DNA from: Microcoleus sp. FACHB-68
GTDB taxonomy: Bacteria; Cyanobacteriota; Cyanobacteriia; Cyanobacteriales; Oscillatoriaceae
Direction of reading: 5' to 3'
Assembly (NCBI RefSeq): GCF_014695715.1
Contig: NZ_JACJOT010000008.1
Coordinates: 248,001-312,000, forward strand
DNA length: 64,000 nt
The notes beneath the pieces are model-generated. The model saw nothing but the letters and a program-made list of their open reading frames with translations. It had not been told where the DNA came from and did not search any database. This document shows positions 8,269 through 18,425 of this stretch, piece by piece. The stretch's first letter is position 1. The number at the start of each line of letters is the position of its first letter. A program made the position numbers and the translations under genes.

Positions 8269-11200
8269 ATGACCCAATCCAAAGTGAATCCAGGCGTTCC
8301 CACCGGCACCCCCCCCACGCATCCCGAAATGCTCAGCCAGCCGTCAAACACAGTAGGAAAACAGTCGCAAAAACAGCTTGAGAGCGGAAAATCCCCCTAT
8401 AGCAACATCCCCTTACTAGATTTGCCGGCAGATCGTCCGCGCTCAGCACTCGGCACGTTTGTAGGTGCATCTCAACATCTCGCACTTTCTCAGACACTCG
8501 CGCACAACCTCAAAGCGCTCTCGCAACAGCAAGGAAACCCCCTGTCTATTACCCTGCTGGCAGCATTTAAAGCCTTGCTCTACCGTTACACCGGCACACC
8601 AGAAATCGTCGTTGCTTCAGCCGCACCGAAACGCAAGTGGACTAAAAATGAAGGACTGATTGCATTCACCAACACATTAGTTTTACATACTCAAATTGAT
8701 GGAAATGCAAGTTTTCTGGAATTAGCAGAGCGTGTGCAAACAGTCACCTTAAACGCTTACAACAAGCCAGAATTGCCCTTCGAGACACTGGCGGGTGAGC
8801 GGCAATTGCAACAACCCAATCAGACACCCCTATTTCAGGTGATGTTTGCGTTTGACAATCCTAAAATCGCGGACATACTGGATCGTACAGGACTGACGCT
8901 GCTCCCCATCAACTTCGACAGTGACGCGGCTGGGTGTGACTTAACGCTGTGCGTGAAGGACACAGAACGAGAAGTGATTGCGGAATTGAAATATAATGCC
9001 GAGCTGTTTAACCCAGACACGATTAACCGGCTCATTGGGCATTTCCAAACCTTACTCGAAGGCATTGTTGCAAATCCAGAGCAACCGATTTCACAGCTGC
9101 CACTGTTAACCCCAGCAGAAAGGCAGCAGATCCTCATCGAGTGGAATAACACACAGACAGATTACCCCCACGACACCTGTGTTCACCAGCTCTTTGAAGC
9201 CCAAGTCGAGCTTACACCCGACGCTGTAGCCGCAGTTTTTCAAGACAAACAATTAACTTACCGGCAGCTCAACACCAAAGCCAATCAGCTTGCACATTAC
9301 TTGCGTTCGCTCGGTGTAGGGCCAGAAGTTTTCGTCGGGATTTGTCTGGAGCGATCTTTAGAAATGATGGTCGCAATCTTGGGAACGCTCAAAGCCGGCG
9401 CTGCTTATGTCCCACTTGATCCAGCCTATCCAACGGAACGATTAGGCTTCATTTTAGAAGATGCTCAGACGCCGGTTCTGCTAACTCAAACACATTTAGT
9501 TAAAAATTTTCACCAACATTCGGCACAAGTTGTTTGCTTAGATAAAGATTGGGAAACAATTGCCCAACATAGCGAAGAAAATCCTATTAACTTAGCCGAT
9601 ACCTCTAATCTCGCCTATATTATTTACACCTCGGGTTCCACCGGCAAACCCAAAGGAACCATGATTCCCCATCGGGGATTAGTTAACTATCTGGGTTGGT
9701 GTATCAAAGCCTATGCTGTTGCAGAAGGACAAGGCACCCTTGTTCACTCCTCCATCGGATTTGATTTAACGGTTACTAGCTTATTCTCACCCCTACTTGT
9801 CGGGAAAAGCGCCGTACTTCTGCCGGAAAATCAAGAAATTGAAGCTCTGGGTGACGCAATTCGCACCGGCGGCGATTATAGCCTCGTTAAAATTACCCCA
9901 GCTCACCTAGAAGCGCTTAGCCAATGTTTAACCAGTGAAAAGCCAGCTGGTCAAACCAGAGCATTTATTATTGGCGGCGAAGCACTCTTAGGAAAAACCC
10001 TTTCCTACTGGCGCACTCAATCACCACAAACCCGACTGATTAATGAATATGGCCCGACAGAAACCGTTGTAGGATGCTGCATTTATGAAGTGCCCGAAGA
10101 TGCCCAATTGTTGGGAGCCATGCCCATCGGTACTCCGATTGCAAATACGCAACTTTATATACTAGATAAACATTTGCAACCCGTGCCGGTTGGTCTTCAG
10201 GGTGAACTTTATATTGGAGGTGCCGGCCTTGCCAGGGGATATCTAAACCGGCCTGATTTAACGGCTGAAAAATTTATTGCCAATCCCTTCTTTGATACAG
10301 GGAAAGAATCGGTTTTCACTTCAAACCGGCTCTACAAAACTGGTGATTTAGCCCGTTATTTACCCGATGGCACAATTGAATATCTCGGTCGCATTGATAA
10401 TCAAGTTAAACTTCGCGGTTTCCGCATTGAATTAGGCGAAATTGAAGCCGCCCTTAGTCAGCATCCAGCCGTGCGAGAAACCGCAGTTATTGTGCGGGAA
10501 GATGTTGCCGGTGACAAACGCTTAGTCGCTTACGTCGTCCCTAGCGAAACGGCTAACTCTGCACTCACAAAAGAACTGCGCCATTTCCTAGAGGCAACCT
10601 TACCTCACTACATGGTGCCTTCAGCTTTTGTGCTGCTAGAGGTTTTGCCCCTAACAACCAACGGCAAAGTGGATCGCAAAGCACTGCCGGCACCCGACGC
10701 ATCTAGCGCACTCGCAGAAACCTTTGTCGCACCCCGCACCCCCATTGAAGCCGCATTAACCGCTATCTGGGCAGACGTGCTGGGACTGCAGCAAGTGGGC
10801 ATTCAAGACAATTTCTTCGAGTTGGGAGGACACTCCTTATTAGGAATGCAAGTGATCTCCCGCTTGCGTAATAGCTATCAAGTTGAGTTGCCGTTGCGCT
10901 CGCTCTTTGAAGCGCCCACGGTTGCGGAACTCGCGCAAAAGGTAGAAACAGCCGGCGAGCAAGAATTGTCAGTGATCGCCCCTGCCATCACCCGGATTTC
11001 ACGCGATCGCAACCTTCCCCTTTCCTTTGCCCAAGAACAATTGTGGTTTTTCGGGCAACTCGCGCCAGATACCCCGGTTTACAACGAACCGGCCACGATT
11101 CGCCTCACCGGCACGATTAATATTCCCGCCCTGGAAAATAGCCTTAACGAAATTATCCGGCGTCATGAAGCACTGCGAACCACGTTTGCAGAAGTTAATG

Positions 11201-14200
11201 GTCAACCCGTGCAAGTTGTCCATCCAACGCTCACCCTCACGCTGCCGGTGGTGGATCTGCGAGAATTGCCGCACTCAGAACGAGAAGCAGAAGCCCTACG
11301 CCTCGCCACAGAAGAGGCACGGCGTCCCTTCGACTTGACAGCCGGCCCGCTAATCCGGGCAACGTTGATCCAGCTAGATGAGTCGGATTGCCGGTTATTC
11401 CTGACCCTACACCACATTATCCATGACGGCGTTTCTAACTACAGCGTGCTTGCGCCAGAACTCGCCGCGTTATATGAAGCCTTCTGCGCCGGCAACCCCT
11501 CGCCTCTGCCAGAACTGCCGGTACAATATCCAGACTTCGCCCACTGGGAACGGCAATGGCTGCAAACGTCCGTTTTAGCGCCACAATTAGACTATTGGCG
11601 GCAACAACTGGCAAATTTGCCGGTGTTGCAACTGCCCACAGATCGCCCCCGCCCCGCAGTGCAAACTTTCCGGGGTGCCAGACAGTGTGTATCTCTCTCC
11701 AAATCCTTAACAGAGGCACTGAAAGCCCTCTCGCGCCGGCAAGGTGTCACTTTATATATGACCCTGTTGGCAGCTTTTAAAACCTTGCTGCACCGTTATG
11801 CCGGCCAAGATGAGATTGTAATTGGCACTGTCACCTCCAACCGTAGCCGGCCTGAAATTGAAGGGCTGATCGGGTATTTCCTCAACACCCTTGTATTGCG
11901 AACCGACTGCTCAGGCAACCCCAGTTTCCAACAGTTACTCGAACGCGTGCGGGAAGTCACGTTAGGCGCTTATGCCCACTCAGACGTACCTTTTGAGCAA
12001 TTGGTGCAAGCATTACAGCCAGAACGAAGCCTCAATCAAAACCCGCTTTTTCAAGTTTCCTTTGTTCTGGAACCACCCATGCCGGCCCTTGAGTCTGGGT
12101 GGACATTAAGCCAACTAGATGTAGAAACCGGCACCGCAAAACTCGATTTAACCCTAGAACTTGACGAAAGACCAGAGGGATTAATTGGTCGCTTTGAATA
12201 CAGCACAGATTTGTTTGATGATGCCACCATCACCCGCATGGCTGAGCATTTTCAAACTTTACTGGAAGGCATTGTCGCCAACCCAGATCAGCAGATTGAG
12301 AATTTACCAATCCTGACAGAATCAGAGCGGCAACAACTCCTCTTTGAGTGGAATTCTACTGATACAAATTACCCGCAAAATGTTTGCATTCACCAGCTAT
12401 TTGAAGCCCAGGTAGAACAAACACCCGACGCCGTTGCGGTTGTCATTGAAGGCGAACATTTAACATATCAGGAACTCAACGCCAAGGCGAACAAAATCGC
12501 TCATTATCTGCGTTTCTTAGGCATTGTTCCAGATACCTTGGTGAGTATCTGCGCTGAGCGATCTTTAGAAATGGTTGCCGGCATCTTGGGAATTCTCAAA
12601 GCCGGTGCTGCTTATGTGCCATTAGATCCGGCATATCCTCAAGATCGCCTTAGTTTCATGCTTGAGGATACCCAAGCGCCGGTGCTGCTAACTCAAAGCC
12701 GGCTCGTTGAAAAACTGCCCCAACACAACGCCCAAGTTATCTGCCTCGATGCAGACTGGGAAACGATTTCCCAACATAGCGACTGCAAGCCAAACTCTGA
12801 GGTAAGCGCCGAAAACCTCGCCTACACAATCTACACATCAGGTTCCACCGGCAAACCCAAGGGCGTACCCATCACCCACCAAAACTTGGTTCATTCCACG
12901 TTTGCACGCACTGCATATTACAAAGAACCTGTCAAGGGTTATTTGCTGCTGTCGCCCTTTGCCTTCGACAGTTCAGTTGCCGGCATCTTCTGGACACTCT
13001 GCCAAGGCGGAAGTCTGGTTTTACCCCAAGATGGCGCTCAAGCGGATGTGCCACAGCTAATCGAGTTAATTGAGCAAAATCAAGTTTCCCACTGGTTAAG
13101 CCTTCCGTCTCTTTACGGGTTGCTTTTATCAATTGCAAAACCCCAACAACTCGGTTCTCTACGCACCGTAATCGTTGCCGGCGAAGCGTGTCAAAAAGAC
13201 TTAATTGAACGTCACCGGAAACGGCTGCCTCACGCCTGTTTATTTAACGAATACGGGCCGACAGAGGGAACAGTTTGGAGTACCGTTTACGACTGTGGTG
13301 ATCTCGGAGAAAATACCCTCGTTCCGATTGGTAAACCGATTCCGAATATGCAAGTTTACCTGCTCGATTCTCACTTGCAACCCGTGCCGGTGGGAGTGGC
13401 TGGAGAGTTGCATATTGGCGGTGCCGGCTTAGCGCCCGGATACTTAAACCGGCCTGATTTAACGGCAGAGAAATTTATTGCCAATTTATTTAGTCAAGAT
13501 GCCAATAGCCGGCTATATAAAACTGGCGACTTAGCCCGTTATTTACCCGATGGAAACATCGAATATCTGGGGAGAATTGACCATCAAGTAAAAATTCGCG
13601 GCTTCCGTATCGAAATGGGTGAAATTGAAGCCTTGCTCAATTCTCATCCATCCGTGCAAGAAACCGCAGTGATCGCACGAGAAGACGTACCGGGCGATCA
13701 GCGCTTAGTCGCCTATATTGTCCCCAGCTTAACGGCTAGTTCAGAAATCATTAAAGAATTGCGTCGCTTCTTAAAAGAGAGACTGCCGGCTTATATGGTG
13801 CCTTCTGCCTTCGTGTTGCTGGAAGCTTTGCCACTTACACCCAATGGCAAATTAGATCGCAAAGCATTGCCGGCACCGAATCACCTGAAAGCTGAACGGG
13901 AAGAAATTTTTGTTGCGCCTCGCAATCCCGTTGAAAAAATCCTGGCTGACATCTTAGCCCAACTTTTAGGACTTCAAGAAATCGGGATTCATGATAATTT
14001 CTTTGAATTAGGCGGACATTCTCTGCTAGCGATTCAATTGATCTCCCGACTAAGTGCTGCATTCGGAATTAAAATTTCCTTACGCTGCTTATTTGAAAAC
14101 CCGACCCTTGAAGGGATCGCAATTGCAATTGTCAAAAATCCCCAGTACCGCAGCGAAGTTTTCGGCAATCGGCAAATCGTAGAAACTCAAATCCCCAAAT

Positions 14201-17200
14201 CTTTAACTACAGGACTCAAACTCCGCCCAGAAAACATTTATGCCCAAGGTGCAACAGATTTCCTTCCCCTATCTTTCGCCCAAGAACGATTGTGGTTCCT
14301 TGAAAAGTTAAGACCGGCAACAGCGTTTTACAATATCGCCACTACCATAAAAATGGTAGGCCGGCTCAACCCAAGCACCCTAGAACAAAGTCTTAACGAG
14401 ATCCTCCGCCGTCATGAAGCTTTGCGGAGTAGTTTTACAACCGTCGATGGACAGCCGGTGCAAGCCGTCGCCGCAACTGTTCACTTAAAACTTCCCATTT
14501 TCGACTTGCGGAGTCTAAGTGAAACTGAGCGAGAAGCAGAAACCGAGCGATTAACCGCACAGGAAGCCCAGCGTCCTTTTGACCTCGCGCAAGCACCTTT
14601 AGTCCGGGCAACGCTGCTGCAATTGGCTGAGACAGAACACATCCTGCTGCTGACAGTGCATCACATTGTCTCCGATGGTTGGTCGATGGGGTTACTGCAT
14701 CGGGAAATGTTAGCAATTTATCAGTCCTTGATGGCAGGAGAACCTTCCTCCTTGGCTGAGGTGCCGGTTCAGTATCCCGACTTTGCAGTTTGGCACCGGC
14801 AGTGGTTACAAACTCAGGAAGCCGGTAAAGCATCGCCCCTCGAAACCCAGCTATCTTACTGGAAACAACAACTTCAGGGCGCACCCTCCGCGCTGGAAAT
14901 GCCCACAGATCGACCGCGCCCGCCCGTTCAAACGTTCCGAGGCGCGACACACCCAGTCGTACTGCCTAAGCCTCTAATTGAAGCGCTGAATCGCTTAAGC
15001 CGGCAAACCGGCGCGTCCCTTTACATGACCCTTTTAGCAGCGTTCAACACGTTGCTACACCGTTATACAGCCCAGGAGGATATTGTCCTCGGCACCGTCA
15101 CGGCTAACCGTAATTGGTCTGAAATTGAGAACCTGATTGGGTTCTTTGTCAATACCCTGCTAGTTCGCACGGATCTTTCAGGAAATGTCTCTTTCCGGGA
15201 GTTGCTGGATCGAGTGCGTGAGGTGGCGTTTGGTGCTTACGCTCACCAAGATTTACCTTTTGAAAAGTTAGTGAGCGAACTTCACCCGAATCGGGATTTA
15301 AGCCAAAATCCCTTATTCCAAGTAATGTTTGTATTCCAGAAAGATGGGCTGGAAACGTTAGAAATTCCGGGCTTGAATCTGAATTTCTCAAATGTACATT
15401 GCGGCACGGCGAAGTTTGATTTAACGCTGCAACTTCAAGAGACACCTAGCGGCGTGAGTGGCTGGTTTGAGTACAGCACAGACTTATTTGATGCCGGCAC
15501 CATTGAGCGCATGGCCGGCCATTTCCAGACGTTACTGGAAGGCATCGTTGCGAACCCAGAACAGCGCCTCTCAGAGTTGCCAATTCTGACCCCAGAAGAA
15601 CGGCACAAAATCGTCTTTGAGTGGAATGATGTTTACACTGATTACCCCCACGATGCCTCGATCCAAGCGCTATTTGAAGCGCAGGTAGAACAGACACCCG
15701 ATGCCATTGCCCTCGTCTTTCATAATTCTCAGGACTCAGGACTCAGGACTCAGCACCCTCAACTAACCTACCGGCAATTAAACGCCAAAGCGAACCAGGT
15801 GGCACACTACTTGCGTTCGCTGGGTGTTGGCCCGGATGTGTTGGTGAGCTTGTGTATGGAACGTTCCCTTGAGATGATCATCGGAATCTTGGGGATTCTC
15901 AAAGCCGGCGGCGCTTATGTCCCCCTCGATCCTGCTTATCCCCAAGAGCGCTTGGGTTATATGCTAGAGGACTCTCAAGCGCCGGTGTTGCTTGCTCAAG
16001 AGCGACTGCTGAACGGTTTGCCGGCACACAAAGCACACACCGTTTGCATCGATACAGACTGGGAAGCCATCGCCCGTGAAAGTGAGGAAAATCCGCCGGT
16101 TGAAATTTCTTCACTTCACCTTGCCTATATAATGTACACCTCCGGCTCCACCGGCAAGCCAAAGGGTGTTTGCATTCCTCATCAAGGCGTAGTGCGGTTG
16201 GTCAGAAATACCGACTATGCCGACTTGAATTCCGAAGAAGTCCTCCTGCACCTAACCTCAAGTGCCTTCGATCCGGCAACCTTGGAGATTTGGGGCGCTT
16301 TGCTCAACGGTGGCCGGCTGGTGATCGCGCCCCCTTACACCCCCTCTTTGGAAGAGTTAGGACAGGTGATTAAGCAACACCAAGTTAGCACCCTGTTTCT
16401 CACAACCGGCCTGCTCCATGTGATGATTGATGAGCGGCTTGAGGATTTAAAAGGTGTACGCCAACTGTTAACCGGCGGGGATGTTTTCTCTGTCGCCCAC
16501 GCCCAAAAGGTTGTGCAAACCCTGAAAGGATGCCGGATGGTTAACGGCTATGGGCCAACCGAAAACTCAATCTATTCCTCTTGCTACACCGTCCCAGCCG
16601 TTGATCAGATTGGAAATTCGGTTTCCATCGGTCGTCCGATTGCGAATAGTCCGACTTATATTTTGGATCGCCATTTAAACCCCGTTCCCATCGGTGTCTG
16701 GGGTGAACTGTATGTTGGAGGTCCCGGCTTAGCGCGAGGCTATTGGAACCGGCCAGAATTGACGGCTGAAAAATTTATTCCCAACCCCTTCTTTAAAAAA
16801 GAGGGAGACTATGTAGACCGGCTCTACAAAACCGGCGACCTCGTCCGATACTTACCGGATGGAAATATCGAGTTCCTAGGACGTATCGACAACCAAGTTA
16901 AAATTCGCGGTTTCCGCATTGAATTGGGCGAAATTGAAACCGTCCTCAACCAGCATCCATCTGTACGCGAAACTATTGTGCTTGCTCACAAAGATGCAGC
17001 CGGCGACAAACGCTTAGTTGCCTATATCGCTCTTGAAGAAGGCGATGGGCCATCCCTCAATCTCACTTCTAACTCTTTACCCAACTCCCAACTGGGCACT
17101 CAAGACTCAGCACTCATTACAGACTTGCGTGGCTTCTTAAAAGAACGGCTGCCGGCATACATGATGCCCTCTGCCTTCGTGCTGCTGGAAGCGTTTCCCC

Positions 17201-18354
17201 TAACCCCCAACGGTAAAATAGACCGCAAAGCCCTGCCGGCACCTGAGTTTGATCGCTCCCAAGAGCAAGAAGCTTTTGCCGCACCCCGCGATACCTTAGA
17301 ACTCCAGCTAACGCAAATTTGGGAGACTGTGTTAGGCATTGATTCTATCAGTATTCAAGACAATTTCTTCGATCTCGGAGGGCACTCCTTACTGGCTGTG
17401 CGCCTGTTAGATCGCATCGAAAAGGTATTCGGCAAAACGCTTCCCTTGCCTACCTTGTTCAGCGCCCCAACTGTTGAACAATTGGCTAATATTATCCGCG
17501 CTTCCGGGGTTGATTCTTCCGAAGAAGCGCTAGTGCCGCTGCGTTTGGGTAAAGATAAACCGCCTCTATTCTGTATTTACGGAATTATGCTTTATCACGC
17601 CTTAGCACGCAATTTGGCGGACGATCAGCCGGTTTATGGCGTCTACCTGCAAGCCGAAGTAGATATCTTAAAAGCGGATAACCCAGAAAAACAGATAGCC
17701 TCAATCAGTGTTACTTCCCTGGCGAGTCAGTATCTCAAAGAAATCCAAAAACAGCAGCCGGTTGGCCCTTACTATCTCGCCGGTGAATCCTTCGGCGGCT
17801 TAGTTGCTTATGAGATCGCTCAGCAGTTGCGTGCAGAAGGGCAAGAAGTGGCTTTATTAGCTTTATTTGATTCTTTTGCGCCGGGAGCTCTGAAAAAAGC
17901 GCCAATGCCGGTGCGAGTGATGCTGCATTTGCAAAACTTTTTCCGGCAAGGCTCAACTTATGCTTTCCACAAAGCAAGGCGGAGGCTTCAACTTGCTAAA
18001 AAGCAACTGCTTAGACTCACTAACCGGATGTATGGGAAATTAGACTCTATCAATGAGAGTTCTTTATCGAACACCTTCACGGATGCTGTCATCCGCGATC
18101 TGCGTGAACTTATTCTTGAGAAGGCATCGAACAATTACGCCCCCCAGCCGTACCTGGACAAAATCACGTTATTCCGGGCGATGGATCGAAATGAATTTGA
18201 GGCAACTTACACTGATCCTCAATTAGGTTGGGGTGAGTTTGCTGCCGGCGAATTAGAAATTCACGATATTCCGGGCGATCACATCGGTATCCTTCAAGAA
18301 CCGAATGTTAAGGTTCTGGCAGAAAAATTGAGTGCTTACTTACAAAAGCCATAG
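8269..18354 (+). CDS. Three-module NRPS: C(partial)-A-PCP-C-A-PCP-C-A-PCP-TE
   Basis: 3361 residues. After a 40-residue unrelated leader, 41-300 match only the C-terminal half of a condensation domain (LDLPADRPRSALGTF onward); the HHxxxDG half is absent. A1 is 305-800 (YTSGSTGKPKG near 455), PCP1 has Ser856 in LGGHS. Module 2: C 913-1340 with HHIIHDG 1048-1054, A2 1375-1880, PCP2 Ser1918. Module 3: C 1998-2430 with HHIVSDG 2130-2136, A3 2465-2985, PCP3 Ser3040. The thioesterase (about 3100-3361) has GESFGG with Ser3174. No epimerase, methylase or reductase domain is present. Aligned by eye to GrsA, the specificity residues read DLTKIGEVG(K) for A1 (matches asparagine), DSALIAEVW(K) for A2 (not assigned) and DPLFLGGIY(K) for A3 (distantly like the valine code). 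A tripeptide starting with Asn, released by the thioesterase, is inferred. Two heptanucleotide-repeat insertions lie inside A3. A strong terminator follows at 18390. Confidence 0.95.
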   Translation: MTQSKVNPGVPTGTPPTHPEMLSQPSNTVGKQSQKQLESGKSPYSNIPLLDLPADRPRSALGTFVGASQHLALSQTLAHNLKALSQQQGNPLSITLLAAFKALLYRYTGTPEIVVASAAPKRKWTKNEGLIAFTNTLVLHTQIDGNASFLELAERVQTVTLNAYNKPELPFETLAGERQLQQPNQTPLFQVMFAFDNPKIADILDRTGLTLLPINFDSDAAGCDLTLCVKDTEREVIAELKYNAELFNPDTINRLIGHFQTLLEGIVANPEQPISQLPLLTPAERQQILIEWNNTQTDYPHDTCVHQLFEAQVELTPDAVAAVFQDKQLTYRQLNTKANQLAHYLRSLGVGPEVFVGICLERSLEMMVAILGTLKAGAAYVPLDPAYPTERLGFILEDAQTPVLLTQTHLVKNFHQHSAQVVCLDKDWETIAQHSEENPINLADTSNLAYIIYTSGSTGKPKGTMIPHRGLVNYLGWCIKAYAVAEGQGTLVHSSIGFDLTVTSLFSPLLVGKSAVLLPENQEIEALGDAIRTGGDYSLVKITPAHLEALSQCLTSEKPAGQTRAFIIGGEALLGKTLSYWRTQSPQTRLINEYGPTETVVGCCIYEVPEDAQLLGAMPIGTPIANTQLYILDKHLQPVPVGLQGELYIGGAGLARGYLNRPDLTAEKFIANPFFDTGKESVFTSNRLYKTGDLARYLPDGTIEYLGRIDNQVKLRGFRIELGEIEAALSQHPAVRETAVIVREDVAGDKRLVAYVVPSETANSALTKELRHFLEATLPHYMVPSAFVLLEVLPLTTNGKVDRKALPAPDASSALAETFVAPRTPIEAALTAIWADVLGLQQVGIQDNFFELGGHSLLGMQVISRLRNSYQVELPLRSLFEAPTVAELAQKVETAGEQELSVIAPAITRISRDRNLPLSFAQEQLWFFGQLAPDTPVYNEPATIRLTGTINIPALENSLNEIIRRHEALRTTFAEVNGQPVQVVHPTLTLTLPVVDLRELPHSEREAEALRLATEEARRPFDLTAGPLIRATLIQLDESDCRLFLTLHHIIHDGVSNYSVLAPELAALYEAFCAGNPSPLPELPVQYPDFAHWERQWLQTSVLAPQLDYWRQQLANLPVLQLPTDRPRPAVQTFRGARQCVSLSKSLTEALKALSRRQGVTLYMTLLAAFKTLLHRYAGQDEIVIGTVTSNRSRPEIEGLIGYFLNTLVLRTDCSGNPSFQQLLERVREVTLGAYAHSDVPFEQLVQALQPERSLNQNPLFQVSFVLEPPMPALESGWTLSQLDVETGTAKLDLTLELDERPEGLIGRFEYSTDLFDDATITRMAEHFQTLLEGIVANPDQQIENLPILTESERQQLLFEWNSTDTNYPQNVCIHQLFEAQVEQTPDAVAVVIEGEHLTYQELNAKANKIAHYLRFLGIVPDTLVSICAERSLEMVAGILGILKAGAAYVPLDPAYPQDRLSFMLEDTQAPVLLTQSRLVEKLPQHNAQVICLDADWETISQHSDCKPNSEVSAENLAYTIYTSGSTGKPKGVPITHQNLVHSTFARTAYYKEPVKGYLLLSPFAFDSSVAGIFWTLCQGGSLVLPQDGAQADVPQLIELIEQNQVSHWLSLPSLYGLLLSIAKPQQLGSLRTVIVAGEACQKDLIERHRKRLPHACLFNEYGPTEGTVWSTVYDCGDLGENTLVPIGKPIPNMQVYLLDSHLQPVPVGVAGELHIGGAGLAPGYLNRPDLTAEKFIANLFSQDANSRLYKTGDLARYLPDGNIEYLGRIDHQVKIRGFRIEMGEIEALLNSHPSVQETAVIAREDVPGDQRLVAYIVPSLTASSEIIKELRRFLKERLPAYMVPSAFVLLEALPLTPNGKLDRKALPAPNHLKAEREEIFVAPRNPVEKILADILAQLLGLQEIGIHDNFFELGGHSLLAIQLISRLSAAFGIKISLRCLFENPTLEGIAIAIVKNPQYRSEVFGNRQIVETQIPKSLTTGLKLRPENIYAQGATDFLPLSFAQERLWFLEKLRPATAFYNIATTIKMVGRLNPSTLEQSLNEILRRHEALRSSFTTVDGQPVQAVAATVHLKLPIFDLRSLSETEREAETERLTAQEAQRPFDLAQAPLVRATLLQLAETEHILLLTVHHIVSDGWSMGLLHREMLAIYQSLMAGEPSSLAEVPVQYPDFAVWHRQWLQTQEAGKASPLETQLSYWKQQLQGAPSALEMPTDRPRPPVQTFRGATHPVVLPKPLIEALNRLSRQTGASLYMTLLAAFNTLLHRYTAQEDIVLGTVTANRNWSEIENLIGFFVNTLLVRTDLSGNVSFRELLDRVREVAFGAYAHQDLPFEKLVSELHPNRDLSQNPLFQVMFVFQKDGLETLEIPGLNLNFSNVHCGTAKFDLTLQLQETPSGVSGWFEYSTDLFDAGTIERMAGHFQTLLEGIVANPEQRLSELPILTPEERHKIVFEWNDVYTDYPHDASIQALFEAQVEQTPDAIALVFHNSQDSGLRTQHPQLTYRQLNAKANQVAHYLRSLGVGPDVLVSLCMERSLEMIIGILGILKAGGAYVPLDPAYPQERLGYMLEDSQAPVLLAQERLLNGLPAHKAHTVCIDTDWEAIARESEENPPVEISSLHLAYIMYTSGSTGKPKGVCIPHQGVVRLVRNTDYADLNSEEVLLHLTSSAFDPATLEIWGALLNGGRLVIAPPYTPSLEELGQVIKQHQVSTLFLTTGLLHVMIDERLEDLKGVRQLLTGGDVFSVAHAQKVVQTLKGCRMVNGYGPTENSIYSSCYTVPAVDQIGNSVSIGRPIANSPTYILDRHLNPVPIGVWGELYVGGPGLARGYWNRPELTAEKFIPNPFFKKEGDYVDRLYKTGDLVRYLPDGNIEFLGRIDNQVKIRGFRIELGEIETVLNQHPSVRETIVLAHKDAAGDKRLVAYIALEEGDGPSLNLTSNSLPNSQLGTQDSALITDLRGFLKERLPAYMMPSAFVLLEAFPLTPNGKIDRKALPAPEFDRSQEQEAFAAPRDTLELQLTQIWETVLGIDSISIQDNFFDLGGHSLLAVRLLDRIEKVFGKTLPLPTLFSAPTVEQLANIIRASGVDSSEEALVPLRLGKDKPPLFCIYGIMLYHALARNLADDQPVYGVYLQAEVDILKADNPEKQIASISVTSLASQYLKEIQKQQPVGPYYLAGESFGGLVAYEIAQQLRAEGQEVALLALFDSFAPGALKKAPMPVRVMLHLQNFFRQGSTYAFHKARRRLQLAKKQLLRLTNRMYGKLDSINESSLSNTFTDAVIRDLRELILEKASNNYAPQPYLDKITLFRAMDRNEFEATYTDPQLGWGEFAAGELEIHDIPGDHIGILQEPNVKVLAEKLSAYLQKP
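15728..15755. repeat. Four CTCAGGA-type heptads inside adenylation domain 3
   Basis: CTCAGGA x3 then CTCAGCA, encoding part of NSQDSGLRTQHPQL. The sister A1 and A2 domains read QDKQLTYRQLN and EGEHLTYQELN at this point, so about ten residues have been added in a surface loop before the A1 core motif without breaking the frame. Confidence 0.75.
17097..17117. repeat. Three CACTCAA/GACTCAG heptads in the A3 linker before motif A10
   Basis: Encodes GTQDSAL within a linker (about 2945-2965) that is much longer than in modules 1 and 2. The same repeat type occupies the equivalent linker of the second NRPS at 26758-26785. Confidence 0.65.
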
Positions 18355-18389
18355 CCAATGAATTGAGCCGGCATCCCTAATTCCTATAC

Positions 18390-18425
18390 GACTGCACTGA
18401 CATAACGCGGTGCAGTCTTTTTTTT
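18390..18425 (+). terminator. Rho-independent terminator after the three-module NRPS
   Basis: GACTGCAC (18390-18397) pairs perfectly with GTGCAGTC (18410-18417) across a 12-base loop, followed by eight T residues. It lies 35 bases after the NRPS stop. It implies that the downstream FkbH-type gene is transcribed separately. Confidence 0.85.
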
